Origin: Symbiodinium natans
Taxonomy: Eukaryota > Sar > Dinophyceae > Suessiales > Symbiodiniaceae
Assembly: GCA_905221605.1 (NCBI GenBank)
Contig: CAJNDS010002298.1
Location: 72,001-136,000 of the forward strand
Direction of reading: 5' to 3'
Length of the DNA: 64,000 nt
Part shown: positions 45,871 through 56,422 of the stretch, piece after piece
How positions within the stretch are numbered: the stretch's first letter is position 1
How the letters are laid out: every line of letters begins with the position of its first letter
Made by a program: the position numbers and the translations under genes
The notes under the pieces: model-generated
Databases searched by the model: none
The model's input: only the letters and a program-made list of their open reading frames with translations
Told to the model about the DNA's origin: nothing

Positions 45871-46059
45871 GTTGTCAAAATCATGGTCGCTTTTTGGATC
45901 CGCACCGAATATTTTTAGGGTACCCCATGATTTTGACAATCCCCATATGGTCCCTTAGTATGGGCCCTTAAGTGGGGGACCCCTTCTATACGCCGTATAT
46001 GCCCTATACAACCCAAGGGCCCATACGTCAGAACCCTTAAAGGAGGTAAGGGACCATAT
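45871..46059. mobile_element. Nested foldback (MITE-like) structure
   Basis: Two adjacent inverted-repeat systems. TTGTCAAAATCATGG at about 45872-45886 has a perfect reverse complement at 45925-45939. Then ATATGGTCCCTTA at 45945-45957 pairs perfectly with 46047-46059, and nested inside it GTATGGGCCCTT at 45958-45969 pairs perfectly with 46015-46026. There is no ORF. It looks like compact non-autonomous elements or a long hairpin. Confidence 0.7.
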
Positions 46060-47439
46060 TCAGGGCCCATGAAACTGTTAGAGCCTTTGCCTAGCCCATG
46101 CCTATGCGGTCGACCTGCGGATGACCTACGGAAAGGCTCGCGCTTGCCCGAAACCGTTCGTAACTTTTCAGAACTTGTCTTAAAGTCTTAAAGGAACGCG
46201 CATTCCAAAAAAAGAGAGCCCCGCCCCTCCTCCTTCCCCTCTCCCCCCCCCCCCCTCCCGCCCACCCCCCAACCCTCTTTCGAAGCTTGAAGCACCTTGT
46301 TTTCGAACTTCCAACCGATTCGAAGCGATTCAAACCACAACCGATCCCCGAAGCACCCTCTCCCGAAGAGTGTTCTCTCAGTCTCCCGTGTCCTGGTTTT
46401 GCGCATCCGGGCTCCCGGTCGCCAGCCTTTGCTGAGGCGAAGCGATTTTTTCAAAGGCTCTTGCCGCAGGCCTTGAGGAGTTTAGCAGGAAAGGCTCTAC
46501 CCGAGTTCGGAAGGCTTTGGGATGCTGTGGATGGTTTAGTGGAGGGCTGGCCCCGATGAACAACAGCGTGTGGGCAGCAGCCGCAACAAGCATGAAACAA
46601 GGAAAACTCTTGCCCTGCAGCCAGTGCGCGTGGTGCTGCCAGATTTCAAGCGCAGCTCCGAGGGAGCCTCGCAGTTAACAAAGAACAATCAGGATACACG
46701 CGCAGCCATGATGCCAATGCGAACCTGCGGAATGCAATCGCAGATTGTCTTGGTCACAGTACTGCTGGCCCACAGAACTTCAGAACAGAAGATCAGATCA
46801 TCCTCGCAACTGTGGACAGCCCTGTGAAACAGAAGTCAAGTGTGCTGCTGCCTGGCCACCATTCGTACTGGCAAAGCAAAAGAAAGTCTCACCTCCAGCA
46901 TTCAGGTTTGCCACCCCGTCCTAGAAGCCTAGAATCTGCGATGACCCCAGGGTTCAAGCCAAACGATCGAGGGCTTGGTCAACGACCCAGCAAACTTCAA
47001 GCACAAGGGGCTTTATCTCCTCCAGATTTTTTCTCTCATGGTACCGGCAGCACTTCCTGACCTACTTTCAGAGCTGCTTAGCGCATCTTCGTGGATTTCT
47101 AAGTGTTGCGGCCAGCCTGCTGCCATCGTGGCAGGGCATACGACCTCGATTGAAGTGAGTTCCAAAATTGCCAAAATTGCCCGCCCCCCCCCCCCCCCAA
47201 AAAAACTATCCCTCTGAAGCACTCGTGGGTTCTCACCTGAACTCTGACAGACTCTGACAGGCTGCTAGGCGAGTCGCGCCTCTGGGTTTCAACACACCAC
47301 TTTGCCAAGCCGCCAAAACATGCAAACATGGCCGACACGTTTCCCCTCATGACACTATGGAATATGATGGATTTATCGTAATTACGCAGGCAGGCCACTT
47401 TGGTGGCTCTAGACTGGGTGAGGGTGCAGCCTTGGACGA
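46060..47439. other. No supportable gene; C-rich runs
   Basis: C or CCCCCT-rich tracts at about 46220-46270 and about 47180-47198 generate Gly-rich minus-strand ORFs that I reject. No domain recognised. Confidence 0.5.
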
Positions 47440-47826
47440 GTGACTATAGCGACTAACACCAAAACTGGTACTTTAGGCTTGTGCGTGTTCCTCTACTTAT
47501 TTTCACAGAAAACTCCAGTCACTTTGGAACGGCTGCACTGCTGCAATAGTGCCGGGGACATCGGCAGGTCGCTTTTCGGATGGGGAACCCTGGTCCAACG
47601 GTCGAACGATACGGCATACACTTCAGCCCAGGAGCACGCAAAAATGCAAATTGCAAGAAGTCGGAAGATACAGATGGTTTTTGGTCAGGAGGCCATCACT
47701 AGGATAGTGTTTCTTCCTGCGCCGGGTGCACCACCTATTCTTGCAGTTGAGCAGGAAGGTGCTGGAAAAGAATACTGGACTGAAGACAGGACTGATAAGA
47801 ATTGTGATGGGGGAGAAACAAGCTGA
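47440..47826 (+). CDS. Hypothetical ORF, 128 codons
   Basis: Plus-strand ORF whose second half (contains HAKMQIARSRKIQMVFGQ and APPILAVEQEGAGKEYW) is protein-like. No recognised family. The antisense strand is also open for 95 codons here, so this may be chance. Confidence 0.2.
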   Translation: MTIATNTKTGTLGLCVFLYLFSQKTPVTLERLHCCNSAGDIGRSLFGWGTLVQRSNDTAYTSAQEHAKMQIARSRKIQMVFGQEAITRIVFLPAPGAPPILAVEQEGAGKEYWTEDRTDKNCDGGETS

Positions 47827-48082
47827 AACAAAGAACATAGATGCGAATGAACGCCGGTTCCTCGAGGGCCTCAGCATGAGGCCCTGATCTGACTCACTTC
47901 GCAAGACCATGTCCAGTGGTAGGTTGCTTAAAGATCGCCTCTACAGAAACTTGAGAACCAACAACCGTGCAACTGCAACAGAACCCCCCAAAAAATCTCT
48001 CAAAGCAAAGGCAGCGACGGCAAATGCAAGCACAGCTGAATCTCAAGTAGTTTACTTCGAACATCCCCACCTTAGGGATTTG

Positions 48083-48250
48083 GATTGGGCCCTCCAGGGA
48101 GTCTCTGGGGTTGGGCACTCCAGGGAGACTCTGGGGCTGGGCACTCCAGGAGTCTCCGAGAAAGTCTCTGAAGTTGGGCACTCCAGGGAGACTCTGGGGT
48201 TGTTGGGCACTCCAGGGACTCTCTGGGTTGGGCACTCCAGGGAGTCTCTA
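48083..48250. repeat. Minisatellite, about 26-bp unit
   Basis: Six to seven imperfect copies of a unit centred on TTGGGCACTCCAGGGAGTCT, with CTGGGG spacers. On the minus strand it reads as a Pro/Val/Cys-rich repeat (ECPT, PGVP), which I regard as non-coding. Confidence 0.88.
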
Positions 48251-51200
48251 GGAGTAGACCGGGCGAGGAGAAGAGTTCCGGGCGTCCAAACTTCCATTCT
48301 TTTGGAACATCTCGAGCGACACATCAATCATGCCATCTAGCATCTGGAACCAAGCTGGCGATTCTGTTTTAGGAAGGTCCTCTCAAAAAAGTGGTACTTG
48401 CACCAAGTCTCAGGACAGGGCTACGCTGACAACCTGCAGCGCACAGGCAGCCACCAGCACGCACCTGCAAGAACCATGGACAGGTCCAGTGGTTGGATGC
48501 GTTGCGGTTTTTTACGGTTTGGGCTTTTTCATGGGGCCCACGAGTACACCACGAGGCTGTTGAGGGCTGTTTGGACTATAGGCTTGGAGCGGCCTCGCAT
48601 CCGCCACTATCTGGAAGACTTCTGCGTGCATTCAAAGACGGCCATAAGATACGCGTGGCCGCGTGGAACCTTGCAAATAGCGAAGAACTTCCCCGAATCA
48701 TTACCCAGCGCGCAGCCAGCGCACAGAACTGCTTGCTGCACACTGTTTTGCACACCCTGCGCTCACCTCAAGGCCCATTCCATGGCGGGGGGATGACTTC
48801 CAATGAAAGAAATCTGGGCTGACACCGGGGCGAACCGGCTTCGGTTGGAGCCGCACTAGCGGTCCTGTGGGGGAGCCGACAGGAGGCGACAGAGCGTCAG
48901 AGAGCAGAGAGAGCGTGAGAGAGCATGAGAGGGAGACCAAGGGCCGGCTTTCACTCAGCAACTAGAGTGTAACCGGCGTACTTCACTGCTCTTCAGTGTA
49001 CTTGCCCTTGTTTCCACCGCGTGTGACTTTCAAGAGGTGCACTGCGATCACTGCTCGACTACTCGGTTTGCTACCGAACAATTGCGTTTGCATCATGCCA
49101 TGCCATGTTTTGCTCTCTCGCAGTGACATATGACAGGAAACAGTCCAGAAAAGGGAGGCAGTTCCAGCGTAGCTGGCTGCACGTGCCCTTACAAGCCCCG
49201 CCCAAAAGGAGGCAATTGATGTAGGACTATGTCGTCACGCAGCGGCACGGGCCCGAGACGGGCGACGCTGCTGAATTTCAGCGGGTATCCAGGCACCAAG
49301 TCTGAGATTGCGCCCGTTGACAATGTCGGTGCCCCAATTGCGCATCATCGATAACCTACCATCCTACGACAAGCCGACACCTGTCAGCCTTCTGATGGCA
49401 CGGAACAGGGGCAGTCTCTGACCAGATTCCTGGGTTCGATCACTTGAGTACATTTCTTTGCCGCTGTTGCTCGAGTTGCCCAGAAGCAACTGTCGAAGAA
49501 AAAATCCTGAGCAACCTTCCTGTTTTAACAATTGGGGGGGGGGGGGGTCAAAGGCTCAAACACCCAACGCTAAAGCTAAGCCGGCCTAAGCCTAAGCTAA
49601 CAACCTCTCCGAGGCTCAGAGCAAACCATACACCTCCCTCGAACTTCAGCCACAGTTTTACAGATTCTACCCATTGATGCTGCAGGGCGATGCATGGTGG
49701 TTCTAGGACATGCTAGGATGTTGAGGCTGGAGACGGTGTCTCCACGTCCGGGCACGGACTCATGACTCGAGCAAGGAACTTAAACATTCTGAGCGTCTGC
49801 TGAACTTCGTGGAGCGCTGGGTTCCTCGCCACATCTTCGGGCATGAAGCGTTGCTGTCCACTGCCGTTCGTGATTCCTTTAGCGAAGACATGCGAAGACA
49901 GTCTTGAGCAGAGGAGCCCTTGCGCGCTGCTTTCTGTTGAACATGCACAGCGACTACTGTAGAGCAGTGGACGTTTGCGGGTCGGCGGCCGGCAGCTGGC
50001 TGTTTCGGCATGAATCGGCAAACGCAGTCGTATCACCAAGGTTCACAATCTCAAGACTTTCAAGACTTTCAAGACTCTGAGGAGCTTACGGAACGGGCTA
50101 TGGCGGCTTACAGCGTCTAGATTCGAGTACAGCGAACTGCGCCTTGTTTGCCCGCATGTCGAGATCCGACTTCTTCATGCCGAGGTCTTGCAAAGGGCTT
50201 CCAAGGACGAAAACAGCTTGGACACTTAAGTCAACACCCGAGCCCAAGCGACATTCCGGCATCCGAAGCCGTGAATCTCGAATCCAGTCCTGCTCCTGTG
50301 CGAACACACCCTGCTTTGTGGTGCTGACGGGCCACGCCGTCAATTTTATGGAGAACACGCGCACGGCATTCCAGAAAAACAGAACATCCCCGGAAAAACT
50401 AAGACGACCCAGTCAGATCATATTCCTTTGCCTCGAACCCCCAACCAATACAACGTAGATCGTAGATCCCTGGATCCCTGGATCCCTAACAAGTCGATCA
50501 CTTTACATTCTAGTTGGAAGTCGAAGGGATCCAGCAAGTAGCAGGTGCACCAAGGCGGACTACGCAGGTCCCCTCACTCGAAGAGGGCAATCTTTTGGTG
50601 GTATCACAATCAGGCGGAAACCTCAGTCAAACTCGACACAGTCGACAAGCCTCTTGCACACTCCATGCTGAACGTTCTTCACCCGACCTCCTGAAACCCG
50701 CAGCACCCAAGCCTCCACGCCATTACCCTTGCGGACTGGAAACAGCACCGAAAAACTCAACAGAAGTTGTTTGACAGCAAAAGACCCAGTTTAAGATTGG
50801 GAGCCGTTAAGAAGTTCCGGGCCAAGCATGTGGCGCAAGTGCTTCCAAGTGTGTCTGGGGTCCGCGCCACCTCCGTATCAACAAAGTAATCGGAGTCGAA
50901 CCTTTCTATTCAGCTGGTGTGTTGGGAGTCAAAAGAAAAAGCAAAAAAAACAAGTGTCAAAGCGAGACTTGCAAGGAGTGTTGGGAACTTGGGGAGCTTG
51001 CAGCTTCCAGTTGGGGGCATCAGGGTGCACGTATACAGCGCTCGAATGGTGCAGAAGGAAACATGGCGAGAACATACTCTTAGGCACTTTTCGCCGTTAA
51101 AGGCCCATATGTCCTTGTTTTCTTGTTTGCAATCGGAAGATCAATTGGGGGATCCAGGTCTCGAGTCTCGAGGTCTCAGGCGCAGCCGTCGTCCGGCTGG

Positions 51201-51704
51201 CCGGGGTCTTACGGGGATCACCGTTGAGTTGCACTACGCTTAGCAGCTCAGTGCAGATCTGGCGATTGCACTCTGGGGCAACGGCTTGTCCTCTGATGAA
51301 AGTTCTTCTGTCTGTGTTGAGATCATGCGGTCAAATGCCTCAGAAAGGTCTGCAGCTTGCAAGAGCTTGCAAGATGGCCGAAGCGCTTAGGGTTTTCTGC
51401 ATCTGGGGTTTGCTCGAAAGTGTGGTTGTCTTAGCGTGGACTGAGCCCAAATGGACATTTGGGATACGCCTCACGGTATTCTTCCAGCTTTAGGCGGGCC
51501 GAGTCCGGACAAAGCCGGATCTCCAGCACTAAGAAGTCTGTGAGCCTCTGAGCCTGTTCAAGCTTCTAGTTCGTTGCTTAAAAATCCTCAAGGGTTAAAG
51601 GCATGCCGGTAGTGTGGCTGCGGTGTACATGGCGATCCCTCGAAATGCCCCGGCCTCAGTATCTTCGTCAAAGGACTCTGGCTGAAACCTCAACAGTTGA
51701 GTGG
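48251..51704. other. No supportable gene; simple repeats
   Basis: GA-rich tract at 48890-48935, G run at about 49534-49546, TCAAGACTT triplication at 50050-50080 and a GATCCCTG duplication at 50465-50487. ORFs are short. No RNA gene was found. Confidence 0.5.
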
Positions 51705-51742
51705 GGTTTTAGGTTTGGGTTTAGGGAGTTTAGGGTTAGGGC
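51705..51742. repeat. Short TTTAGGG-type remnant
   Basis: TTTTAGGTTTGGGTTTAGGG and related heptamers, ending in GCTTGCAG immediately before the ATG of the small ORF at 51749. Confidence 0.75.
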
Positions 51743-52063
51743 TTGCAGATGTTTACAGTGCGCAAGTTGGGAAGCTCGCAACCTCTAGGAGCTATGGGGG
51801 CTGCTCTCTTGGCCACAGGGCTGGTGCTTGCCTTCATTTACTTCACAACTCCATCATGCGAGGCTCCAGACCCTGCGACCACAAGAAGGGCAAGCTTTCA
51901 GCAACAGAAGCAAGTGGCAACTGCTGAAACTAGTGCAGGCCAAGACACCAGTAGCCTCCCACGTTCCCAAAATCCCCCATGTACATCTGCAGCGGAGTGC
52001 CGAGTACAAGCCAGCTGTAGCTTACTGAAAGGCAGACAAAACACTCTCTTCAGAATAGGGTGA
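51743..52063 (+). CDS. Hypothetical small membrane-anchored ORF
   Basis: After GGGCTTGCAG, which could be a splice acceptor, the frame opens MFTVRKLGSSQPLGAM and then a hydrophobic helix (AALLATGLVLAFIYF, about residues 21-35). A Ser/Thr/Gln-rich tail follows and ends RIG-stop; the base context GGGTGAG at the end could instead be a donor. A single-helix N-terminal anchor is plausible. No family recognised. Confidence 0.28.
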   Translation: MQMFTVRKLGSSQPLGAMGAALLATGLVLAFIYFTTPSCEAPDPATTRRASFQQQKQVATAETSAGQDTSSLPRSQNPPCTSAAECRVQASCSLLKGRQNTLFRIG

Positions 52064-53992
52064 GCTAAGGTGGCCGGGTGGGCCCGCGGTCCAAGAAACA
52101 GGGTTTCCTGTCCCCTCTCTTCATGACTCCCTCTCTGGAGGGCTGCTAGGCTCGTGTCTGGTCTCCCCGTGGCTCCCTTCATGGCTCAGCGGAAGACCTG
52201 GGATGAAATCACTGCGTGTGCCAAAAGCACCAAAAAGCATCCATCCGACATACCACTCTGCTCATCTTTCTCAGTGCGGGCGAACTGGGCGAACTGAATG
52301 TGTCAGTGGAAATTCGGCGGCAATGCCATTTGTCCGTGGATAATGCAGAAACAACCTCTTCTCTTCGCAACTCAGACGGGATTGCTTTTTCCAAATCTAC
52401 GAGGAACACCTACAGTAGCCAAGGGCCACGTGAAAAGCGTCAGAGGTCCGCAGACATGGTGGTTGTGTCAGGAGTAATGCGCACCCTCGCGGGCGCACAG
52501 GCATTTTTCTTGCGAGCTTGCAAGTCTGGGTACAGAGCACATGGTTCGTGCTCGACTTCGACGTTCATTCCTCTGCTGCGATTTCTGCAATGAATGTTGA
52601 ATCTTTCTCTTTCTTCACTGACGAAGCCATTGAATGTGCGAAACCTTCTCGGCAACATTTCTTGTATATTGATGAGCCCGCTGACATTTCGAACTCTGAC
52701 CGCACAACGCCTCAAGAAATTAGAAGCCGATTGTCCAACATAGACAGCCGCTTGATGTTCAGTTGAATTGCCAGATGCTCTTCTTCCCGACCTGATTTGG
52801 CGGCTCTTATCTCTGCTCATCACTGTCGCCAAATTGCCAGTCGTTCTCAACAGGCGGTGCTTTGGTATTAGCTGCACAAATCGAGGGGCTCACAACGGGA
52901 AACTTCGTGACTTTGATGCATCATCCGTGCAGAGGACGGTCGACAATTTCCTGTTGCTTTGAGTATGGGAAACTCAACATGACTACACTGACTACACAAA
53001 GTATCCAATGTTTGCAGTTGAGGCTGCAGCGTCTGTGGTTGTTGTTCAATATCTTGTCAGTGGCTTGTCTGATTGAATTAAGGGTCTCTGCATTGAGTGC
53101 AGCATCGTTTTCTTTTGTACATGGGTCTCACGACGCAAACGAAACGCGGTCACCACTGCGTTGCATCCAACTGTATTTGGTCGCAATGCTAGGAAATAAC
53201 TTTGCTTGTTGTGGTTTGCCATGTTGCTGTCGATCACAGTCAAAGTCGCTTGAAAGGAGTCCCTCAGAAAGTCGGAAGCCCCCTGAAGCGCAACAGGAGC
53301 CCGGAAGCCAGAAATCGGCCGGATTCGCACGAGCTCCCACACGAGTTTGCGGTTGATTGCCCCGTGGCCTTCGGCATGAACGAACCATTCAGCGCCTGAA
53401 GATTGGCACACCTTAGGCTTGGATCCTCTTGGATCTGGACCCTTCTTTCTGCGAAGCGTTTCTAAGAGCCCGAGGCCCGAGGCTTCCACGAAAGGCCCCA
53501 GAAACCACGAAACATCCAAAGAAACATCTTCTCAAGCTCCGCGAAAAGCTCACGCGATCCAAGGTCCCAGCGCCAGGGCCTGGGCGGCCAGGGCCTGAGA
53601 GAGCCTTGCACTGGTTAGAGTAACGGTTAGAGCTACTGGACCTTTGTGTATTTAGAGTGCAGTGCAAGCGGGGTGCTGCCAGGTGCTGTGGGGTGCGACT
53701 CGGTGGCACAGGCCGAAGTTGGCACTTCACATTTGAAAGGAAGGTCGACGCTGGGCTTCATCCTAACCGCTTGGCCCCCAGGCGCAAACATGTCCGGTGT
53801 GATGAGGCCCATAGGATCTTCGGCATCGGCTGGGAACTTGCTTGCCTGCGCGCTGGAACAAGGAGATTTCAGGGGGGGGGGGGAAGGTAAAAAGGTTGAA
53901 GAAAGCAAGAAAGCAAGAAAGCATCGCCCTCAGAGGGCCTGGTAAGGCCAGGCTTCGGCCGTTGCGCGCAGAGCCGTCCTCTTGACAAGGCC
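52064..53992. other. Overlapping ORFs on both strands, undecided
   Basis: Bases 52440-52877 are open for 145 codons on the minus strand (contains RVRNVSGLINIQEMLPRR) and also carry plus-strand ORFs (contains HFLYIDEPADISNSDRT). Both look partly protein-like and neither matches a family I know, so this may be remnant mobile-element coding sequence. A G run lies at about 53870-53882. Confidence 0.3.
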
Positions 53993-54739
53993 TTGCCTGG
54001 GAGGGGACTCTCTTGCAAGGTCCTCCCTACTCCAGCCTCTTGGTCTTCTGCCGGTTCAAGCCGCACAGATCTGCTTAACTCACGAAACTCTGAAACCCCA
54101 CTTTCCTCAGCCCCACACTCCGTCCATTTCCAGGTGGGAAGCCCGGCGGGAGTGAGAGATGAGCCTGATGCCAGGCTATGCATGGCTGCGGTTGCATGTT
54201 GCTCCTCTAGGGGGGGGGGGGGGGGATCGGCTTCAAAAAAATTTGGGCAGGTCAGCCTCGGAAACAGGACGTCACACTGCCAACAGCGTGATGCAAGAGT
54301 GACGAACACCATTCCCAAGTTTGTGTTACTTGTGGTGCTGTTCGTGGCTTTTGGCCATTGGCCATCTGTAAACCAATCCCGTCAAGACAAATCCAAAAAA
54401 GATTCTGTTGAGCTATGTGGATGCTGGGCTGGGAAAAAACATGTCCGTGCATCAAGCCCGCAGATTTCCTTTGCTCAGATCTCTTTGAAGCACAGAGACA
54501 AAAACCCAACAACAGAAAATGCAAACTTCCTTAGTGGCAGGAAACGTAAATTTCGCCCCTACACAAATGAACAATCGTTATCGCAAGCCTGCCAAAGGAT
54601 TGCATGGATTTGTGTTTTGCTAGGCATGGTACCCCTTCAGCATTTTTACATCGAGAGAAGACGATCCTTTGCAAATAACGATTCCCTGGCAAGGGCTTGG
54701 CAAGACGGCAGACCCCTGAAATGCCGATCTCGAGTATGA
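53993..54739 (+). CDS. Hypothetical ORF, 248 codons
   Basis: A long plus-strand ORF with a hydrophobic segment (IPKFVLLVVLFVAFG) about 110 residues in, after a Gly run encoded by a poly-G tract. Composition is mixed and it has no recognised domain. The poly-G tract makes the upstream reading frame unreliable. Confidence 0.2.
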   Translation: MPGRGLSCKVLPTPASWSSAGSSRTDLLNSRNSETPLSSAPHSVHFQVGSPAGVRDEPDARLCMAAVACCSSRGGGGGSASKKFGQVSLGNRTSHCQQRDARVTNTIPKFVLLVVLFVAFGHWPSVNQSRQDKSKKDSVELCGCWAGKKHVRASSPQISFAQISLKHRDKNPTTENANFLSGRKRKFRPYTNEQSLSQACQRIAWICVLLGMVPLQHFYIERRRSFANNDSLARAWQDGRPLKCRSRV

Positions 54740-55133
54740 CATCATCTCATCCCAGCAAGAGCTCGCAAAATGACAGCAAGTCGTGCTGATTTGAGGGCAA
54801 CTTGCTTTTGGCCCACCCTCCCTGAACTGAAGGAAAGCTTGCTTTGAGAAAGCCCCACACTTAGTGAGACACGTGCTCACACATCCCTTTCCGAAAGCAA
54901 GGATGAAATACGCCCAAGCCAATATGCATTCTAGCTATATGAGAGCCCACTACACATCTTGAAAAACACTGCTGGGAAACTTTTGGCTGAAAACCAAGAT
55001 ATCCGCATTGAAGCTAGCAGCTAGCTACTGACAAGCTTTCGGGAGGTGTCAAATATTGAAAAGATATCTGCTCGAAGTATTCTCGTTTCCCTGCGGCGTA
55101 CTTCAATGGAAACTTCCACTGGGAATGCTCTAG

Positions 55134-55195
55134 ATATACCCTTTAAGGGATTATGTAGGGTACCTCTATATACCCTTTAAGGGATTATGTAGGGT
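55134..55195. repeat. Two copies of a 34-bp repeat
   Basis: ATATACCCTTTAAGGGATTA plus TGTAGGGT occurs at 55134 and again 34 bp later with no change in the core. It contains the palindrome CCCTTTAAGGG. Confidence 0.9.
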
Positions 55196-55348
55196 CCCAG
55201 GGTACCTCATTCCCTCATTCCCTAAGAACCAGCCAGTTCCTCTTCTGAGGCCTGCAGCGGCCGCGGCTCCCAAGCCGGCCACGGTGGCAGTCGGCCTCGG
55301 CGAGCCACGAGGGCGCCTACAGCACGCCTGGGCCTGCGCCTACGGAAG

Positions 55349-55415
55349 TAGGGTTTAGGGCTTAGGGCTTAGGGCTTAGGGCTTAGGGTTTAGGGTTTAG
55401 GGTTTTAGGGTTAGG
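55349..55415. repeat. Interstitial telomeric array, TTTAGGG orientation
   Basis: About nine heptamers: TTTAGGG with a run of four GCTTAGG-type variants in the middle. Confidence 0.92.
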
Positions 55416-55841
55416 TGAGGTAGGGGGAGGGGGGCTTTGAAAGCGAAGTGCTTCGAATGTCATGGAGGCAGTTGGGAGATTCAACCCCCAAGCGAAACAA
55501 CTGGAAACCCCGGCTTACGATCAGCAACATTGATGCCTTGCCCCCACACTTGGCGCGCCACTCCAAACCGGCCCCCGTGCCCGCGCTCACCTGCCCAAAG
55601 CTTCGAGCTGCCAAAGGCTGCACGATAAAGGTGCTGCGTATGGCTGGGGATACAACGAGGCAGTCTCACAGAGACGAACTTACAAAACCAGTCTTGGCAC
55701 TCAGCAAGCTCTCGATATCCATGTGACGAGCACGCAGCGAAAGCCCTGAAAGCCCTGAAACTCGTGACGTCGTTCGGCCTTCATGGGCTCTGCCTTCTCG
55801 ATCGGCTTGGTGATTGTCTTTGCCGGCACCTCTAGCGCATG

Positions 55842-56200
55842 CTAGGTCAAAGTGTAAGGTTGACGCTTAAGGTTCTTCTCTGGCTGTATCGGTACCTCGA
55901 ATTCATCTGAAGGTTCCACTTTGATAATCTCTGACAGAACCAGCGGGTGCCTCGCTCGAGGCCAGATCTGCTCGTCAGCGCAGATACACGAAACGTCAGT
56001 CCACGGCACTTGGCAGTTGAGCTCTCCAATTACCGTGGCCATGAGGTGGCAAGTCGGCAGCAACCGTGCAAAGAGGTCACTCTGCCACAGAAAGCCGAAG
56101 TTCAGTGACGATGGCAGCTTCTGCGCGCAGCTGCCGATGTTCTCTAGCTGGATTTGGGAGCTCCGCTTCCTACGCAGTCTCCAGCAGCATGCTATGCGTC
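55842..56200 (-). CDS. Probable terminal exon of an unknown gene
   Basis: A continuous minus-strand frame of about 110 codons ending in TAG at 55842. It contains LENIGSCAQKLPSSLNFGFL, LMATVIGELNCQVPWTDVS and LSEIIKVEPSDEFEVPI. Residue usage is strikingly protein-like throughout, with little low complexity and a clean stop. The 5' boundary is probably an acceptor near 56150-56210. I do not recognise the family. Confidence 0.42.
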
Positions 56201-56422
56201 GACCAGCACGAAGTCGGGGACACCATACGACACCACATGACACCACCACGAGCAATCATCGTGGCTGCCTCAGTCACTTCGTCCTTCCAACCTCTCCGTT
56301 CCAACCCAGGCGGTTGAAGCTCCGTTTAGCGTAATTTCTTAGACACAGCACGACCCTCTTGAGGCTCTGACATCCGGGACAAAGGCCGAGGCTTTTTTCA
56401 TGTCACGGAGTTCTTCGAGTCC

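Larger units (their letters stand above)
54740..55841. other. No supportable gene; tandem and telomere repeats
   Basis: Contains the 34-bp duplication at 55134-55195 and the telomere-type array at 55349-55415. Otherwise nothing recognised. Confidence 0.5.

Noticed and set aside
49240-49300. AATTTCAGCGGGTA, resembling the reverse complement of the 28S/ITS2 boundary
   Set aside because: Only about 11 bases agree and flanking bases do not continue the rRNA, so chance or a very old relic cannot be told apart.
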